This document shows positions 1 to 6,073 of a DNA stretch of 6,073 nucleotides, piece by piece (the stretch's first letter is position 1; every line of letters begins with the position of its first letter). A model generated the notes under the pieces. It had not been told where the DNA came from. It saw only the letters and a list, made by a program, of their open reading frames with translations, and ran no database searches. The stretch comes from Clostridiales bacterium (GTDB taxonomy: Bacteria > Bacillota > Clostridia > Saccharofermentanales > UBA5734). Location of the stretch: the NCBI GenBank assembly GCA_007135995.1, contig SLHU01000339.1:1-6073 (forward strand), given 5' to 3'. Made by a program: the position numbers and the translations under genes.

Positions 1-546
1 CAAGTAACCGATTTTCTTGTCAAGCGCAAGGGTCTGCTTGACGGTGTGGTCATAACGGGTGGTGAGCCCTCCGTTCAACCTGATCTGGCCGGCTTTCTTT
101 TGAAACTGAAACAGTTGGGCTATCGGGTTAAACTGGATACGAATGGTCAGCATCCGGATGTGATGCAGCAGCTGGCAGACCGACAGCTGGTTGATTATGC
201 AGCCGTTGACTATAAAGCGCCTGCCGTCAGATATAAGGAAATATGCGGCGAAAGCGCAGACGCTCAGAAAGTGATCCAGACAATCAGGATACTGGCAGCA
301 GAAAAGATAGATTACCAGGTCAGGACGACGCTTGTTCCTCAGCTGAAAAAGGAAGACCTGCTGATCATGGCACAAGAGCTTCCTGAACTGCCGCTTTGGG
401 TTCTGAACGCATACAGGATTCCGGAAATCTTCAGACAAAGAGATGCGCAGAAAGTCTACGAAGACCGGCAATCACCCGGATTAGTTCAGACAATCGCACA
501 TGAACTGACTTTGTATCAGAATAACGTTACTTTGACAGATGCTTAG
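1..546 (+). CDS. nrdG: Anaerobic ribonucleoside-triphosphate reductase activating protein (NrdG-like radical SAM), 5'-truncated
   Basis: The reading frame is open from base 1 to the TAG at 544-546, so this is the C-terminal 181 residues of a longer protein. The GTG at base 46 is an internal valine, not a credible start, because conserved sequence (FLVKRKGLLDGVVITGGEP) runs through it. Visible radical-SAM features are the GGEP motif at fragment residues 20-23, which contacts the methionine end of S-adenosylmethionine, and LDTNG at 45-49 on a following strand. The CxxxCxxC iron-sulfur motif should lie in the missing N-terminal 40-60 residues. The family makes the glycyl radical on anaerobic class III ribonucleotide reductase in the cytoplasm. 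The sequence most resembles the NrdG2 branch. Other small radical-SAM activases, or a QueE-like enzyme, are less likely alternatives. A 234-base gap with its own promoter separates it from the exporter genes, so a functional link is not implied. Confidence 0.8.
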   Translation, partial: QVTDFLVKRKGLLDGVVITGGEPSVQPDLAGFLLKLKQLGYRVKLDTNGQHPDVMQQLADRQLVDYAAVDYKAPAVRYKEICGESADAQKVIQTIRILAAEKIDYQVRTTLVPQLKKEDLLIMAQELPELPLWVLNAYRIPEIFRQRDAQKVYEDRQSPGLVQTIAHELTLYQNNVTLTDA

Positions 547-584
547 CCAGCCGCCTCTGTAATGATGTTTTGCCAGCCGCCTCT
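546..584. repeat. 13-bp perfect direct repeat, two copies, 26-bp period
   Basis: GCCAGCCGCCTCT occurs at 546-558 and again at 572-584, separated by exactly 13 bases. The first copy starts on the last base of the activase stop codon. The second abuts the hairpin at 584-612, sharing its final T. The exact repetition directly after the gene suggests either a small local duplication or a binding site. I recognise no known protein site in it. Confidence 0.6.
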
Positions 585-612
585 CCAGCATCAGTCTATT
601 TCTGATGCTGGA
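584..612 (+). terminator. Perfect 11-bp hairpin after the activase gene; possible but atypical terminator
   Basis: TCCAGCATCAG at 584-594 is exactly complementary to CTGATGCTGGA at 602-612, with a 7-base loop (TCTATTT). Its position, 37 bases after the stop codon and before the next promoter, fits transcription termination. However, the bases that follow (TATCACAATG) are not a T-run, and the minus-strand side has no T-run either. A classical intrinsic terminator is therefore not demonstrated. An mRNA 3'-end stabilising hairpin or a protein-binding palindrome are alternatives. Confidence 0.4.
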
Positions 613-619
613 TATCACA

Positions 620-659
620 ATGCACAAAAATAAAGTAAATATATGGCAATATGCACAAA
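620..659. repeat. 9-bp direct repeat ATGCACAAA, 31-bp period, upstream of the exporter promoter
   Basis: ATGCACAAA is present at 620-628 and 651-659. The 31-base spacing is close to three helical turns, so both copies would face the same side of the DNA. They lie 25-64 bases upstream of the -35 element of the adaptor promoter, where an activator or response regulator could bind. This is a positional argument only. In AT-rich intergenic DNA a 9-mer pair can arise by chance. Confidence 0.3.
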
Positions 660-683
660 TCGTTCGCTGGATGATGCAATTAT

Positions 684-712
684 TTGGCTGATTTTTTAAA
701 GTAGTGTACAAT
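684..712 (+). promoter_or_regulatory. Sigma-70/SigA-type promoter for the exporter operon
   Basis: A -35 element TTGGCT (684-689, 4 of 6 to consensus TTGACA) and a -10 element TACAAT (707-712, 5 of 6 to TATAAT) are separated by 17 bases, the optimal spacing. The spacer includes a T-run at 692-697. Transcription would start near 718-720, giving a leader of about 60 bases before the adaptor ATG. It is the best promoter I find in the gap, and none is evident between the downstream genes, so it probably drives the whole cluster. Confidence 0.6.
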
Positions 713-765
713 CTTATGTGCTGGCTTTATTATCTATTATTGAAGCTTTGACAATCCATTGAACC

Positions 766-772
766 GAGGAGG
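766..772 (+). promoter_or_regulatory. Ribosome binding site fixing the adaptor start
   Basis: GAGGAGG lies 8 bases before the ATG at 781. This supports 781 over the in-frame ATG at 790 (residue 4), which would be 17 bases from the site. Confidence 0.8.
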
Positions 773-780
773 CTGTACAC

Positions 781-1809
781 ATGAAATTTATGCGGCATCT
801 ACGTGTAAAACGATTTACTTTGGCTGCAGTGCTTATAGCGGCGCTTTCTGCCGGACTTATGAGTGGCTGTACGCTGCTGCCACAAGAGGAAGAAGAGCTC
901 GCACCCCCTCTGATGCAGCCTGCGACGATTGAGTATAGGACCAGCCCTGTTGAGCGGGGCACCCTTATCCAGCAGTCCCGAATGACGGGCACATTTGCGC
1001 CTGAAGTGCAGGAAGCACTTTCTTTTGAGAGGCAAGGCGGCCGGCTCAAAGAGGTTCATGTTCGCATGGGGGCGTTTGTTGAAGAAGGACAGCTTATCAT
1101 GGAGCTTGATTCAGGCCCGCTGGAGACCCAGATAAGACTGCAGGAAATTGAACTGGAAAAAGTTGAGCTCAATCTGGAACAGCTTAAAGAGAACCGGGCA
1201 GACCGCTACAGCATTCGCAGAGCGGAACTTGACCTTGAACAGCAGGAGATCCGGCTGGCCAGTATGAATGAGGAACTTGAAGCAACCCGGATTACCGCGC
1301 CGTTCGATGGTGAAGTGACCTATCTGCCAAGTATCTCAATCGGTGATTATATCAATGCTCACCAGATTGTCGCGCGCGTCGCGGATCTTAGCAAACTGAT
1401 TCTGGTTACCACATCCGATCAGGCAGGCGATTTGCCGATTGGTGCTGATGTGATGGTTGAGATCAGTAATGAGGAGTATACAGGCGAGGTTGTCGCTAAC
1501 CCCTCCACATTGTTTAACGACCCGGACGAGCGTCTGCAGCGTGCTGCGATTATTCGCGTTCCTGATGAACTGATGCCCGATGATATTGGCCTGGGGACGA
1601 GTGCCCGGATTACTTATATCAGCGAAATGCGTGAGGATGTACTGGTTCTGCCAAGAAACCGGTTAAATCTGATGAGCGGAAGACGATATGTCAATGTGCT
1701 GGAAGACGGCATTCGTGTTGAAAAAGACGTAGAGGTTGGCCTTATGACAGATACTGAGGCTGAAATAGTAACTGGCCTTGAAGAAGGCGATCTTATCATA
1801 ACAAATTAG
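781..1809 (+). CDS. Membrane-fusion lipoprotein adaptor of an ABC exporter (HlyD/MacA-like)
   Basis: A 342-residue protein begins with a basic stretch (residues 1-11), a hydrophobic core (13-27) and a lipobox-like LMSGC ending at Cys30. Cys30 is the only cysteine in the protein, which fits lipid anchoring outside the membrane. An acidic linker (EEEE, 36-39) follows. The order of domains is typical of adaptors: first half of the lipoyl-like domain (about 80-110), a helical hairpin rich in Leu, Glu and Arg (about 113-169), the second lipoyl half beginning ITAPFDGEV (171-179), a beta-barrel (about 208-283) and a membrane-proximal domain (about 285-342). Such adaptors bind an FtsX/MacB permease and help pass substrate outward. 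The hairpin is short (about 25 residues per helix) and I see no R-L-S tip motif of the kind used to dock to TolC. It is the first gene after the promoter, and the permease start follows 10 bases after its stop. The substrate cannot be deduced. Confidence 0.85.
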   Translation: MKFMRHLRVKRFTLAAVLIAALSAGLMSGCTLLPQEEEELAPPLMQPATIEYRTSPVERGTLIQQSRMTGTFAPEVQEALSFERQGGRLKEVHVRMGAFVEEGQLIMELDSGPLETQIRLQEIELEKVELNLEQLKENRADRYSIRRAELDLEQQEIRLASMNEELEATRITAPFDGEVTYLPSISIGDYINAHQIVARVADLSKLILVTTSDQAGDLPIGADVMVEISNEEYTGEVVANPSTLFNDPDERLQRAAIIRVPDELMPDDIGLGTSARITYISEMREDVLVLPRNRLNLMSGRRYVNVLEDGIRVEKDVEVGLMTDTEAEIVTGLEEGDLIITN

Positions 1810-1813
1810 GAGG
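1807..1813 (+). promoter_or_regulatory. Ribosome binding site overlapping the adaptor stop codon; sets a GTG start
   Basis: TAGGAGG starts on the adaptor's TAG stop codon and ends 6 bases before the GTG at 1820. The match is strong enough to accept GTG as the permease start. It implies that ribosomes finishing the adaptor sit on the permease initiation signal, so the two genes are probably translationally coupled. Confidence 0.8.
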
Positions 1814-1819
1814 CACGCC

Positions 1820-4678
1820 GTGTTTCGACTGGTATTGCAGAAAATATTCAGCAATTCCTGGAAAGTCCTTAGCCTGCTGCTTGGTTCAATACTCGTTGTA
1901 GGCATGATCTGCAGTGTCCCTATCTATTCTAATGCAATTCTGCAAAGACTGCTGACGAAGGATCTGGAACAGGCACAGATGGAATCAGGACGTTTTCCAG
2001 GCTACATTGCCCTGACAAGCAACTATAATTATGTGTCGCCAGAGCAGGCAGACCAGCTGATTGTGTATCTTCAGCAGCAAAGCGAAGCGATCGTCAATAA
2101 TATGCCCGTTGATCCTCTGGTTAAGAGCCAGTATCTTCAGGCTGGCAATCTATACCATGTAATAGAAGAGAACGAAGATACAAGGCGAAGAGGTACATCT
2201 TTCGGCACCCTGTCGAATCTGGAAAATCACGTTAACATCACAAGAGGCCGCATGTTTGAACCCGGTATTCAGAATGGCGTGATGGAAGTGATTGTTTCAG
2301 ATGCGGCGCTGGAAAATACTGAGATGTTTCTAGATCGCGAATATGATATCTTCAGCTATCGCCAGAGTGTTGATGATGCTGAAGTGCTGTTTACCGCCCG
2401 CGTTGTAGGCGTATATGAAGCCGCAGATCTGCAGGATGTCTACTGGTATCAAAGCATTAACGCTTTTCGCCAGGTCCTGATGGCCGATGAGGCAGCGCTG
2501 AAATCAGTCGTTGAAGAGCATGACGCCATACTCTGGTCAGATCATCAGATTTACGCCGCTTTTGACTATTACCAGTTTCGAATACAGGATGTCAGCCAGC
2601 TGGTCTCGGTTAATCAGTCGGGCAGCCGTCTGGCAGATTCACATTCAAGAACAACGAGATTCAACACCACTTTTTACTCTGTTGTTGAGAGTTATATTCA
2701 GCGCGAGGCAGAACTCAAGCTGACCTTGCAGATTCTGATTGTACCCATTTTGCTCATGCTGGTCTTTTATATTTTTATGGTTTCCCAGCTGATGGTTCGA
2801 AGCGAGACCCATGTCATCTCAGTGCTGGAAAGCAGAGGTGCCGGGCGAGGTCAGACGCTGTCAATCTACGCCATCGAAAGTCTCATCCTTGGTGGTGTGA
2901 CCTTGCTGATAGGTCCGTTTCTCGGGCTCTGGATGGTCCGGATTATTGGCGCGGCGGACGGGTTTCTTGAGTTCGTCAATCGTTCTGCCCTCAAGGCAGC
3001 AATTGACAGGCAGGCCATTATATATGGTGTTGTCGCGGTACTGCTCTTTATGATCACGACGCAGCTGCCGGTCTTTATACAAGCCCGCACATCCATTGTT
3101 GAACAGAAACGCAAGAAAACAAGAGTCAATAAAGCGCCGGTGTGGCAGCGGATATTTTTAGATGTAATCCTCGCGGCGATCAGTATCTATGCATTAACAC
3201 AGCTGCGAAATCAGCTTGAGATTCAAAGGCGGACAGGTGCAACCGGCACAGATTTCAATTTGGATTTTCTGCTGTTCCTTGCATCAACATTTTTTATTCT
3301 GGGCTTTGGACTGCTCTTTTTGCGGTTATATCCTTATCTATTGAAATTTGTGTACTGGCTTGGCCGCCGTTTCTGGAACCCGGTGCTTTATGCCTCTTTT
3401 CATCAGATCGGACGCTCAAGCGGTCAGGAGCAGTTTCTGATGATCTTCCTGATACTGGCCTTGTCGATTGGTCTGTTTAATGCGAACGCTGCCCGCACCA
3501 TCAATTCAAATACAGAAGATACGATCCGTACTGAAGTGGGTTCAGACATTCGCCTTCAGGAGTACTGGCAGCCTTTTAATATTGACGGCACACCCCTTGT
3601 TCAGGATGGTACGCCCGGTATGCCGGCACAGTCGTCTTCAGATGCAGTGGTCCGGTTTAATGAACCGAATTTCTCAAAATATGCTGATCTTGACGGGATA
3701 GAGCATGCAGCGCGCGTGTATCGCTCCGACGGCACACGAATCAGCATTGGCGGCACACGCAGTGACCCGATCGAACTGATGGCGATAGATCCGTATGACT
3801 TCGCGCAGACGGCCTGGTCACGCAGCGATATGCTGAGACATCACATGAATGATTATATGAACGTCATGATGAGTATGCCCAGTGGTGTCATTCTTTCATC
3901 TAATCTAAGAGATAGTCTCGACTTGAGTGTCGGTGACAGCATTATATATACCGTTAACAATCGTGATAACTCAGATGGCATCATTATTGGATTTGTTGAT
4001 TACTGGCCGGGCTACCAGCCCCAGGTCATTGACCGGAGCGGCAATCTAGTGCAAAAGAGCCTGCTGGTGGCAAGCCTTGACTTTGTACTGACGAATACAG
4101 CCATGCAGCCCTACCAGGTCTGGCTAAAGCGCGGGGACGGTGCGACGGATGCTCAGATTTATGAGTCAATTGAAGAAAGCAGAATCAGCGTTGTTAACAT
4201 CAACTCATCCAATCAGCAAATTATAGCCGCCAAAAATGATCCGCAGCTGCAGGGAACAAACGGCGCCCTGACACTGGGCTTTATTGTCTCGATGCTTGTC
4301 TGTGCCATTGGCTTCCTGATCTACTGGATTATGTCGGTCCAGAGCCGTGTGCTGCAGTTTGGCATTTTCAGAGCGATGGGCATGAGTAAAACATCTGTGA
4401 TCGGGATGCTGGTCGCTGAGCAAGGTCTGGTCTCAGGCGTGGCAATTTTGTTTGGTGTACTGCTTGGCAATCTGGCCAGCTATCTTTATGTCCCCTTGTT
4501 CCAGCTTGTATACAGCTCTGTTGACCAGCCGATTCCTTTCCGGATCATCTCCGATGCCTCGGACGCACAAAAAATATACGTTGTCCTGGGTGTCTTGCTG
4601 CTTATCTGCATCTCAATACTGGTCAGGTTGATATTGAACATCAAAATTGATCAGGCTGTTAAACTCGGTGAAGATTGA
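1820..4678 (+). CDS. FtsX/MacB-type ABC transporter permease, about 10 membrane helices and two large ectodomains
   Basis: This 952-residue integral membrane protein has a GTG start fixed by the adjacent ribosome binding site. By hydrophobicity I place helices near 15-37, 301-324, 347-377, 397-420, 442-461, 482-505, 537-556, 817-840, 861-893 and 917-939. Two soluble regions of about 260 residues each (about 38-300 and 557-816) fall outside the membrane. The layout is therefore helix, ectodomain, three helices; two linker helices; then helix, ectodomain, three helices: two FtsX-like halves fused. Coupling-region motifs occur in both halves: VLESRGAGRGQTLSIYAIES (335-354) and FGIFRAMGMSKTSVIGMLVA (847-866). 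Their charged turn between helices is where the ATPase normally docks. The second motif is closer to the MacB/LolC type. A basic cytoplasmic segment (KRKKTR, 430-435) joins the halves. Neighbouring adaptor and ATPase genes support an exporter or mechanotransmission role. The ectodomains show no motif that reveals the substrate. Confidence 0.88.
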   Translation: MFRLVLQKIFSNSWKVLSLLLGSILVVGMICSVPIYSNAILQRLLTKDLEQAQMESGRFPGYIALTSNYNYVSPEQADQLIVYLQQQSEAIVNNMPVDPLVKSQYLQAGNLYHVIEENEDTRRRGTSFGTLSNLENHVNITRGRMFEPGIQNGVMEVIVSDAALENTEMFLDREYDIFSYRQSVDDAEVLFTARVVGVYEAADLQDVYWYQSINAFRQVLMADEAALKSVVEEHDAILWSDHQIYAAFDYYQFRIQDVSQLVSVNQSGSRLADSHSRTTRFNTTFYSVVESYIQREAELKLTLQILIVPILLMLVFYIFMVSQLMVRSETHVISVLESRGAGRGQTLSIYAIESLILGGVTLLIGPFLGLWMVRIIGAADGFLEFVNRSALKAAIDRQAIIYGVVAVLLFMITTQLPVFIQARTSIVEQKRKKTRVNKAPVWQRIFLDVILAAISIYALTQLRNQLEIQRRTGATGTDFNLDFLLFLASTFFILGFGLLFLRLYPYLLKFVYWLGRRFWNPVLYASFHQIGRSSGQEQFLMIFLILALSIGLFNANAARTINSNTEDTIRTEVGSDIRLQEYWQPFNIDGTPLVQDGTPGMPAQSSSDAVVRFNEPNFSKYADLDGIEHAARVYRSDGTRISIGGTRSDPIELMAIDPYDFAQTAWSRSDMLRHHMNDYMNVMMSMPSGVILSSNLRDSLDLSVGDSIIYTVNNRDNSDGIIIGFVDYWPGYQPQVIDRSGNLVQKSLLVASLDFVLTNTAMQPYQVWLKRGDGATDAQIYESIEESRISVVNINSSNQQIIAAKNDPQLQGTNGALTLGFIVSMLVCAIGFLIYWIMSVQSRVLQFGIFRAMGMSKTSVIGMLVAEQGLVSGVAILFGVLLGNLASYLYVPLFQLVYSSVDQPIPFRIISDASDAQKIYVVLGVLLLICISILVRLILNIKIDQAVKLGED

Positions 4679-4750
4679 TGACAAACGGTTCAAATGCCGC
4701 TTCAATATGGAAGGCGTGACTGATGATCATCACTACAGGAGGAAAGCACC

Positions 4751-5437
4751 ATGCTTGAAACCCCTCATATTCTCAGAACGGAACATCTTGACAGGCAATT
4801 TAAGTCAGGACATGAAGTCATAAAGGTTCTGAATGATATTAATATTGTTATACCAAAAGGGAAGCTGACGATGCTGAAAGGCCGATCGGGATCGGGAAAG
4901 ACAACCCTGATGAATCTGCTGGGTGCGCTTGATCGTCCAACTGGCGGCCATGTATATTTTGATGGCCAGGACATTACCCGCATCAGCGATCATAAGCGCG
5001 ATGAAATCAGACGGCTGAGAATGGGTTTTGTTTTTCAGTCCGTGGCTTTGATTGCGACAATGAATGCTTTTGAAAATGTTGAATTTGCGCTTCGTGTCGC
5101 TGGTTTTGAGTCGAAAAAGAGAAGAGAGAGATCTGAAGAAGTTCTGGAACTGGTAGGCCTGGAAAAAAGAATGAAGCACCGGACCCAGGAGCTTTCAGGA
5201 GGTGAACAGCAGCGCGTCGCGATTGCCAGAGCGATTGCTCATCACCCGACTGTCGTATTTGCTGATGAGCCTACTGCTGAGCTTGATACCAGCATGGGCC
5301 TGCAAGTGGTCAGCCTGTTTCAGTCGCTGGCTGAAAATCATGGCCAGACCGTTGTGATGACAACACACGATCCTAACATGATGGAAGTAGCCGATCTGGT
5401 TTATTCACTTGATAATGGAGATGAGAATCATGATTGA
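4751..5437 (+). CDS. ABC transporter ATP-binding protein 1 (MacB/LolD class)
   Basis: The 228-residue cytoplasmic ATPase has every canonical element: an aromatic A-loop residue (Phe17 rather than the commoner Tyr), Walker A GRSGSGKTT (44-52), Q-loop Gln96 in GFVFQ, signature LSGGEQQ (148-154), Walker B VVFADE with catalytic Glu173, D-loop AELD (176-179) and switch His206 in TTHD. It should hydrolyse ATP to drive the upstream permease. The length is normal for stand-alone ATPases of this class. The ATG is preceded by AGGAGG at 4737-4742, 8 bases away. A 72-base gap separates it from the permease. Its last 8 bases overlap the next ATPase gene, so the two are probably made in a fixed ratio. The C-terminal tail (DNGDENHD) is acidic and short. 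Confidence 0.92.
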   Translation: MLETPHILRTEHLDRQFKSGHEVIKVLNDINIVIPKGKLTMLKGRSGSGKTTLMNLLGALDRPTGGHVYFDGQDITRISDHKRDEIRRLRMGFVFQSVALIATMNAFENVEFALRVAGFESKKRRERSEEVLELVGLEKRMKHRTQELSGGEQQRVAIARAIAHHPTVVFADEPTAELDTSMGLQVVSLFQSLAENHGQTVVMTTHDPNMMEVADLVYSLDNGDENHD

Positions 5438-6073
5438 TTGCGAAAATCTGGTTAAAATTTATAAAACACGCGATTTTGAGGTGCTGGCACTTCAAGGCCT
5501 TGACCTTAGTGTTGAACGGGGAGAGCTGATGGCAATCATTGGCAACAGCGGCTCTGGTAAATCAACGCTGCTGAATATGCTGGGCGGCCTTGACCGGCCT
5601 TCCGCCGGCCGGCTCATCGTTGATGGGCATGATCTTCTCAAGCTCAATGAACGACAGCTGATGGACTATAAAAGAAGAACCGTTGGATTTGTCTGGCAAA
5701 ATAACGCCAGAAACCTTATTCCCTATTTGACTGCCCTGCAGAATGTGGAAGTGCCCCTGGTCATTAATTCTGCAAAGAAGCGTCGCGAGCGGGCGACTGA
5801 ATTGCTTGAGACTGTAGGCCTTGGCAATAGAAAACACAACAAACTGCATCAGTTGTCGGGAGGCGAGCAGCAGCGTGTTGCGATTGCGATTTCACTGGCA
5901 AATAACCCGAGTCTGCTGCTGGCTGATGAGCCCACCGGTTCGGTTGATCAGGCGACCACCCGAATGATATTTGATCTTTTTCGCAGACTCAACAGAGAAA
6001 TGAATCTGACCATTATCATTGTCACACATGACAGGCAGCTTTCCAGACAGGTCAGCCGTGTTGTCGCCATTCG
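5430..6073 (+). CDS. ABC transporter ATP-binding protein 2 (MacB/LolD class), 3'-truncated by the window end
   Basis: From the ATG at 5430 the frame stays open for 214 codons to the right edge. GGAG at 5417-5420 lies 9 bases upstream, inside the preceding gene, and the start overlaps that gene by 8 bases (ATGATTGA), so translational coupling is likely. Visible elements are A-loop Tyr11, Walker A GNSGSGKST (38-46), Q-loop Gln90 in GFVWQ, signature LSGGEQQ (142-148), Walker B LLLADE with catalytic Glu167, D-loop GSVD (170-173) and switch His200 in VTHD. Only a short C-terminal part appears to be missing. Compared with ATPase 1, the stretch from the Q-loop Gln to the following NV pair is two residues longer (16 against 14) and reads FVWQNNARNLIPYLTALQNV. 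This marks a distinct subtype rather than a recent duplicate. The two probably pair as unlike halves on the single fused permease. Alternatively, this one could serve a further permease beyond the window. Confidence 0.9.
   Translation, partial: MIDCENLVKIYKTRDFEVLALQGLDLSVERGELMAIIGNSGSGKSTLLNMLGGLDRPSAGRLIVDGHDLLKLNERQLMDYKRRTVGFVWQNNARNLIPYLTALQNVEVPLVINSAKKRRERATELLETVGLGNRKHNKLHQLSGGEQQRVAIAISLANNPSLLLADEPTGSVDQATTRMIFDLFRRLNREMNLTIIIVTHDRQLSRQVSRVVAI

Noticed and set aside
46..546. A complete short gene starting at GTG 46
   Set aside because: The frame is open from base 1 and the residues before 46 (FLVKRKGLLDG) match the conserved activase sequence. This is an internal valine of a truncated gene.
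481..1059. Minus-strand ORFs covering the intergenic gap and the adaptor start (481-711, 714-1049, 799-1059)
   Set aside because: They have no recognisable domain and composition typical of antisense frames, and they lie over the promoter and a well-supported + strand gene.
2861..3129. Two overlapping minus-strand ORFs inside the permease
   Set aside because: They are antisense to a membrane-helix coding region and show no plausible protein features or ribosome binding site.
4805..5179. 124-codon minus-strand ORF inside ATPase 1
   Set aside because: It is antisense to the Walker A and Q-loop region of a clear ATPase, with no family resemblance.
5562..5849. 95-codon minus-strand ORF inside ATPase 2
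   Set aside because: It is antisense to a canonical ATP-binding domain. The + strand frame explains the sequence completely.
5430..6073. ATPase 2 as a recent tandem duplicate or degenerate copy of ATPase 1
   Set aside because: The two differ throughout, including a two-residue insertion after the Q-loop, and both retain all catalytic residues. They are diverged, functional-looking paralogues.

Overview
The window holds one truncated radical-SAM gene and, after a 234-base gap, the start of an ABC exporter operon. All genes are on the + strand. I see no RNA gene, mobile element, CRISPR array or integration signature.

Organism: strong AGGAGG-type ribosome binding sites, a GTG start, an anaerobic-type ribonucleotide reductase activase and an adaptor with a lipoprotein signal suggest an anaerobic or facultative member of the Bacillota (Clostridia-like) of intermediate GC. 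This is inference from style and gene content. No marker gene here fixes the taxon.

Layout: (1) 1-546 is the C-terminal part of an NrdG-like radical-SAM activase whose start lies off the left edge. (2) 547-780 is intergenic. It carries a 13-bp direct repeat, an 11-bp perfect hairpin, a 9-bp direct repeat and a good sigma-70-type promoter (TTGGCT, 17 bp, TACAAT). (3) 781-1809 encodes a lipoprotein membrane-fusion (HlyD/MacA-like) adaptor. (4) 1820-4678 encodes a 952-residue FtsX/MacB-type permease with two large extracytoplasmic domains and about ten membrane helices. (5) 4751-5437 encodes a complete LolD/MacB-type ATPase. (6) 5430 to the right edge encodes a second, different ATPase of the same class. 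It overlaps the first by 8 bases and is cut off by the window end.

Working model: the two ATPases power the permease by a mechanotransmission-type cycle, and the adaptor couples the permease to an extracytoplasmic substrate. The substrate is not visible from sequence; export of a peptide, lipid, lipoprotein or drug are all possible. The most interesting aspect is one fused, asymmetric permease accompanied by two non-identical, apparently active ATPases, which would fit an obligate ATPase heterodimer. I recognise this layout as a known general type of exporter cluster, so I do not claim a new system.
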